A stretch of 64,000 nucleotides of DNA from Oscillospiraceae bacterium (GTDB taxonomy: Bacteria > Bacillota > Clostridia > UMGS1810), in NCBI GenBank assembly GCA_021629085.1, contig JAJXRJ010000008.1:1-64000 (forward strand). Reading direction: 5' to 3'. Positions 60,568 through 64,000 of the stretch are shown one piece after another. The notes under the pieces are model-generated. The model saw only the letters and a list, made by a program, of their open reading frames with translations, did no database searches and was not told the origin of the DNA. Numbering within the stretch: the stretch's first letter is position 1; each line of letters starts with the position of its first letter. A program made the translations under genes and the position numbers.

Positions 60568-61152
60568 TCAAAGCCATGAAGTTATAAATATTTCAAGGCC
60601 GATAAATATGAGGATCCCCCCGCCAAAAATCCCTGCCTTGCCGGCAAGTTTGGTTCCGGCTTTCTTGCCGATTAAGACGCCTGCAAAACATATGCAGAAG
60701 GTAACGATGCCAATCAGCAGGCAGGCGAGAAAAGCTTTTGCAAAGTTATAGTCGGCAATCGTGAATCCTACTGATAGAGCATCGATAGAGGTTGCAATAC
60801 TCTGAACCAAAAGGGCAAAAAAACCTGTTGCCGTTTTTTTCTCGCCGGAGTTCTTATGTTTTATCCCTTCATAGAGCATCTTGCCGCCTATGTAACTGAG
60901 CAGAATGAAAGCAATCCATGGGATACACTTTTCAAATGCCTTGAAGTACTGCGCAACAGTCGATATACAAATCCATCCAGCCATCGGCATGATAAACTGA
61001 AATGCAGAAAACATACCGGCAATGCCGAATATTTTACCTTTTTTCAGATCCGGCTCATTCAACCCGTTAGCAAGTGATACGGAAAAGGCATCCATGGCCA
61101 GCCCGATCCCGAGAAGGATACTGTTAAAAAAGAAGGCGATACCCATATTCAT
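60568..61152 (-). CDS. mntP: Manganese efflux pump MntP
   Basis: MntP exports Mn2+ and protects against manganese excess. The 194-residue protein has six hydrophobic segments in two internal repeats. The conserved acidic motifs are LAMDAFSVSLANG near residue 18 and ATSIDALSVGFTIAD near residue 120, which carry the membrane Asp residues essential in the family. The ATG has an AGAGGAG site. It lies between a two-component system and a P-type cation ATPase, which suggests a metal-homeostasis group. Confidence 0.93.
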   Translation of the reverse strand: MNMGIAFFFNSILLGIGLAMDAFSVSLANGLNEPDLKKGKIFGIAGMFSAFQFIMPMAGWICISTVAQYFKAFEKCIPWIAFILLSYIGGKMLYEGIKHKNSGEKKTATGFFALLVQSIATSIDALSVGFTIADYNFAKAFLACLLIGIVTFCICFAGVLIGKKAGTKLAGKAGIFGGGILIFIGLEIFITSWL

Positions 61153-61286
61153 TTTGCTCCTCTTTTTGATAGATCATACAGATTTACCAATTTTTATCGT
61201 TTGTTTTTCTGTTGCTGTGTTACACTGAAACCGTCTTGTTCTAAATCTATGCTGTACACCCATAGTTAAAATTGTAATTAGCGGTG

Positions 61287-61313
61287 TCAAAGCGGCAGGA
61301 CTGCCGACTTTGA
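61287..61313. repeat. 12-bp inverted repeat with one-base bulge
   Basis: TCAAAGCGGCAG (61287-61298) and CTGCCG-A-CTTTGA (61301-61313) form a near-perfect stem between the histidine kinase stop and mntP. There is no T run, so it may be a weak terminator, an RNA element, or an operator for mntP. Confidence 0.5.
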
Positions 61314-61338
61314 ACGAAAACGATATGTGTTATCTTTT

Positions 61339-62394
61339 TTATTTTGCAAGCGTAACAGTAAATATACAGCCGCCGTTTTGTGCGTTATCAACTTCTATTT
61401 TACCGCCTGCAATCATCACAATGCGCTTTGCAAGCGGCAGCCCGAGGCCGTGGCCTTCCTGCTTATGAGAACTGTCCGCCTGATAGAATTTGTCAAAAAT
61501 ATGCTTCTTTTGTTCCTCCGAAATACCCGGCCCGTTATCTGCAACTGTAAAAATAATTTTTTCATCTTTTTTTAAAAGGCGTATGCGTACAAGCCCGCCC
61601 TGCGGACTGAATTTAACTGCATTCCCGATCAAATTATCCCATACATGCCTGAGCAGATGTTCATTGGCGAGATATTTTACCGTTTCTAACTCAACATCAA
61701 ATTCAATGTCTTTTTTTGCCCATGCCGGTTCCAATGCAACGATGGATTCCCGGATTTGTTCATCAAGCCGGTACCAAGTCTGATGTGTTTCTATGGCCTG
61801 ATTTTCAATTTTGGAGAGCAGCAGCATATTGCCGAAAAGCGACGAAAGCCGCTTTGTATTAAATAATATTTTATTTACATATTCCTCCTGATCTTCATTC
61901 AGATTATCACAATCCTGCAAAAGCATAGAATACCCTTCGATTGCGGCAACCGGGGTCTTGAGCTCATGTGATACATTCGATACAAAATCATTCTGTATCA
62001 TTTCGGTAGAGGCAAGCTCATGCGTCATCAGATTAAAGCCGGAATACACCTCCTGAATTTCTTTCAGAGACGATTTGTTTGATATGCTGACATTAAAATC
62101 TCCGTCTGCCACCTTTTCTATCGCTTTCCTTAAGAGCGAAAGCGGTTCAAAAACCCATCTTGCCAAGAAAAACGCAACAAAGAAACCAATGATTAAACTT
62201 ATTACAATCAGGCGCACCAACAATGGTATTTTGTCTATATACGGAAAAATGCTTTCCAGCCCAGCCGATGCCCAATAAGCAAGCAATGTACTTACGGAAA
62301 TTGCTCCGGAAACCATTGTCATCAGGCGGATTCTTAAATTGAATTTATTGTTTTTCCGGTTCCTGATTTGTTCAAAAGCTTCTCTTGCCTTCAT
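61339..62394 (-). CDS. Sensor histidine kinase
   Basis: The 351-residue membrane kinase has two transmembrane segments close together (about residues 28-48 and 58-80), so it has almost no extracellular loop. A HAMP domain (about 80-135) and a HisKA domain with the phosphorylated His in SNVSHELKTPVAAIEGYS near residue 142 follow. The HATPase domain carries the N box (HVWDNLIGNAVKFS near 255), VADNGPGISEEQKKHIFDKF near 290 and GHGLGLPLAKRIV near 318. The small loop suggests sensing within the membrane or through partners. It overlaps the response regulator by 4 bases. Confidence 0.94.
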   Translation of the reverse strand: MKAREAFEQIRNRKNNKFNLRIRLMTMVSGAISVSTLLAYWASAGLESIFPYIDKIPLLVRLIVISLIIGFFVAFFLARWVFEPLSLLRKAIEKVADGDFNVSISNKSSLKEIQEVYSGFNLMTHELASTEMIQNDFVSNVSHELKTPVAAIEGYSMLLQDCDNLNEDQEEYVNKILFNTKRLSSLFGNMLLLSKIENQAIETHQTWYRLDEQIRESIVALEPAWAKKDIEFDVELETVKYLANEHLLRHVWDNLIGNAVKFSPQGGLVRIRLLKKDEKIIFTVADNGPGISEEQKKHIFDKFYQADSSHKQEGHGLGLPLAKRIVMIAGGKIEVDNAQNGGCIFTVTLAK

Positions 62395-63062
62395 AGCTTA
62401 ACCACCTTGTATCCAACGCCGCGCATGGTAACGATTTTAAAATCATTACTATCGCGGAAGCGTTCGCGAAGCCTGCCTATGTGAACATCGACCGTATGGG
62501 TATCGCTCTCGTTCTCATATCCCCAGATTTCATCCATTAGATGCTGGCGTGTGAAAATCTTTCCCGGGTACGATGCCATTTTGTAAAGCAGCATAAATTC
62601 CTTCTGCGGAAGGATAAAGGACTCAGTTTCTGTCCTCACAGTCAGTGAGTCAATTTCCAATGTGGTATTTCCCATCACCAGCTTGCGTTCGTTAATCATC
62701 TGTGCACGCCGAAGCAGCGCCTGCACACGCAGAACCATTTCATTTACATTGATAGGCTTTACCATATAATCGTCTGTACCGGAAATAAAGCCTGTGCGCA
62801 TATCGTCAAACGAATCTTTTGCCGTTATCATAAGGACAGGCGTTGTATCACCGGCATCCCGCAGCGTACGCACCAGCTCATAACCGTCCATAACCGGCAT
62901 CATAATATCCGATATGATTAAATCATAGTAGTCATTGCCCATAGCGTCAAGCGCTTCCTGGCCGTTTGCAACGCCTTTTACCGAATATCCGTTTTTCGTC
63001 AGGACATGGCTGAAAAGCTGGCACAGCTCCCTGTCATCCTCCGCGATTAAAATTTTAAGCAT
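62391..63062 (-). CDS. OmpR-family response regulator
   Basis: The 223-residue protein has a receiver domain (residues 1-118, with EDDRELCQLFSH and the phospho-acceptor Asp in DLIISDIMMPVMDGYELV near residue 52, and the Lys in MITAKDSFDDM). A winged-helix OmpR/PhoB domain follows (about 128-222, with PQKEFMLLYKMASYPGKIFT, HTVDVHIGRLRERF and VTMRGVGYKVV). It pairs with the kinase encoded next. Its target may be the flanking mntP/ATPase or CmpB-type genes. This is an inference from position. Confidence 0.95.
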   Translation of the reverse strand: MLKILIAEDDRELCQLFSHVLTKNGYSVKGVANGQEALDAMGNDYYDLIISDIMMPVMDGYELVRTLRDAGDTTPVLMITAKDSFDDMRTGFISGTDDYMVKPINVNEMVLRVQALLRRAQMINERKLVMGNTTLEIDSLTVRTETESFILPQKEFMLLYKMASYPGKIFTRQHLMDEIWGYENESDTHTVDVHIGRLRERFRDSNDFKIVTMRGVGYKVVKL

Positions 63063-63090
63063 ATCGAAATCCTCCTAAAGCTATGCAGCA

Positions 63091-63828
63091 TTACATTTTA
63101 TTCCTTCTCCGCTGCTCAAAACCATACATCATATCCTTTAAATGTTCCGAAAGCGGTTGTTCCGAATGAAACGGCCTGAAAAAGTTGTATTTGCGTTTTG
63201 TCGTTTCATAATGCAGGCGGATATCTTCTTTGAGCGCTTCATACCTGACAACTACATTATTTTCTTCGGCAAACTGTTTCAGCTTTGCGGTAAGCTGTAC
63301 TGACTTTGCTACATCTACAACGAATATGCCAAAAAACATCCCGATGCCAAATGAATAAGCCAGGTTCTGTGTGAGCCAATGAATTGCTTCCAGAATATGC
63401 GGATGAATGAGAAAATAATACACCGCGCCCAAAGCTGCCCAACTCAAGGAAAACTTCGGGCAAATGATACCTTGTATATTCCCCCATTCCTTTGTATAAT
63501 CCCACAGCCTGACCTTCCCGGCCTTTAATGAAATTATGCCGGCTATGTATTCAATCAGTGTCATACACACTGCCATAATCAAAAATAGAAGCATCTTGTT
63601 CCAAAAAGGGTTGGCAATAAAATTATATTTTTCCAGCCCCGCTATAAGATACATGAGGCACAACCCGCATCCATAAAGCGGCAGATAAGGCCCTGTGCAA
63701 AATCCGGGGTTTATCCATTTCCTTTCGGGATTCGCCCTTGATATAAACCTTCGGAACAGGACTTCAATCCCCCATCCCGATACAGAGCCTATCAAAAATA
63801 AAAATGCTAATTTTAAAAATAAACTCAT
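63091..63828 (-). CDS. CmpB-family (PF06541) membrane protein
   Basis: The 245-residue protein has about five hydrophobic segments (residues 4-24, 48-68, 78-100, 125-143 and 153-175) and a charged C-terminal tail from about residue 185 that is likely cytoplasmic. WINPGFCTGPYLPLYGCGLC near residue 38 and LWDYTKEWGNIQGIICPKFS near residue 108 are typical of the putative ABC transporter CmpB family. The members are not proven transporters. It is the first complete gene of the two-component unit, 28 bases upstream of the response regulator. Confidence 0.8.
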   Translation of the reverse strand: MSLFLKLAFLFLIGSVSGWGIEVLFRRFISRANPERKWINPGFCTGPYLPLYGCGLCLMYLIAGLEKYNFIANPFWNKMLLFLIMAVCMTLIEYIAGIISLKAGKVRLWDYTKEWGNIQGIICPKFSLSWAALGAVYYFLIHPHILEAIHWLTQNLAYSFGIGMFFGIFVVDVAKSVQLTAKLKQFAEENNVVVRYEALKEDIRLHYETTKRKYNFFRPFHSEQPLSEHLKDMMYGFEQRRRNKM

Positions 63829-63847
63829 GTATGCTCACACCTTTATC

Positions 63848-64000
63848 CTAATCCGAAAATTCCATATTTGCATATATCCTTTCCATCCGTTCATCAGGAA
63901 ACCTTTTATCAATACATTGCCAGAATGCGTTCGACGGTTCAACCCCTTCGATCCGCTGCGACCACCGGAAGATAGAAACAGCAGACATACATGCATTGAA
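63848..64000 (-). CDS. C-terminal part of an unrecognised gene cut by the window end
   Basis: A frame open from base 64000 down to the TAG at 63848-63850 encodes 50 residues, from FNACMSAVSIFRWSQRIEG to RIYANMEFSD. No start is in the window. It is 19 bases before the CmpB-type gene, so it is probably the preceding gene of the same operon. I do not recognise the family. Confidence 0.5.
   Translation of the reverse strand, partial: FNACMSAVSIFRWSQRIEGVEPSNAFWQCIDKRFPDERMERIYANMEFSD

Noticed and set aside
60478..61340. yybP-ykoY (Mn2+) or NiCo riboswitch around mntP and the ATPase gene
   Set aside because: I could not find the conserved sequence blocks of either class; only hairpins are visible, so no riboswitch is annotated.
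1..64000. CRISPR arrays, insertion sequences, integrases, rRNA or tRNA genes
   Set aside because: No regularly spaced repeats, transposase-like frames, or cloverleaf sequences were seen anywhere in the window.

Overview
The window reads as the chromosome of an anaerobic, spore-forming Firmicute of the class Clostridia. The markers are SpoVT, PolC, an archaeal-type aspartyl-tRNA synthetase in an operon with gatCAB, phosphotransacetylase plus acetate kinase, an S-layer-homology (SLH) protein, and an OLE RNA with its membrane protein. Housekeeping promoters are strikingly regular: I found about ten sigma-A type -35/-10 pairs, all with 17-base spacers. Genes are mostly on the minus strand in tight, overlapping operons. 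All identifications come from reading the sequence; no database search was possible.

Layout. 0-1.4 kb: tuf. 1.4-11.5 kb (minus): a carbohydrate cluster of cytoplasm-type enzymes (GH63-like, GH42-like, GH3/NagZ-like, SASA esterase, GH43-like), followed by an acyl-ACP thioesterase and headed by a GCS2-type ligase. 11.5-13.8 kb: an AMP-forming acyl-CoA synthetase paired with an XRE-cupin regulator, with a candidate operator. 13.8-19 kb: a secreted two-repeat protein, spoVT, a YdcF-type protein, and a Gfo/Idh/MocA oxidoreductase divergent from an AraC regulator. 19-24 kb: radC, tlyA, dxs and oapA, preceded by a roughly 660-nt structured RNA that I assign to the OLE family. 24-26.5 kb: a secreted GH10 xylanase.

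26.5-38.2 kb (minus): an operon of HAD phosphatase, DUF512 protein, der, plsY, gpsA, pgi and an AraC regulator; yceD-rpmF; pta-ackA; and a DUF624 protein with a YaiI-type protein. 38.3-43 kb (plus): hisZ-hisG-hisH-hisA-hisF-hisIE from a consensus promoter. 43-48.5 kb: two unrecognised genes and polC. 48.6-53.3 kb: aspS-gatC-gatA-gatB, which should make Asn-tRNA (and perhaps Gln-tRNA) by transamidation.

53.4-57.6 kb (minus): a cobalamin riboswitch with its own promoter and intrinsic terminator, controlling two exported proteins with transcobalamin-like DUF4430 domains. One of these is a beta-propeller/DUF4430/SLH fusion. I read this as a surface system for capturing vitamin B12. 57.8-64 kb: a visibly lower-GC block with a Ca2+-type P-ATPase, MntP, an OmpR-type two-component system and a CmpB-family membrane protein. 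It ends in a gene cut by the window edge.

The strongest points of interest are the OLE RNA-oapA-dxs-tlyA locus, the B12-riboswitch-controlled surface proteins, and the His/Pro signature of non-discrimination in the archaeal-type AspRS.
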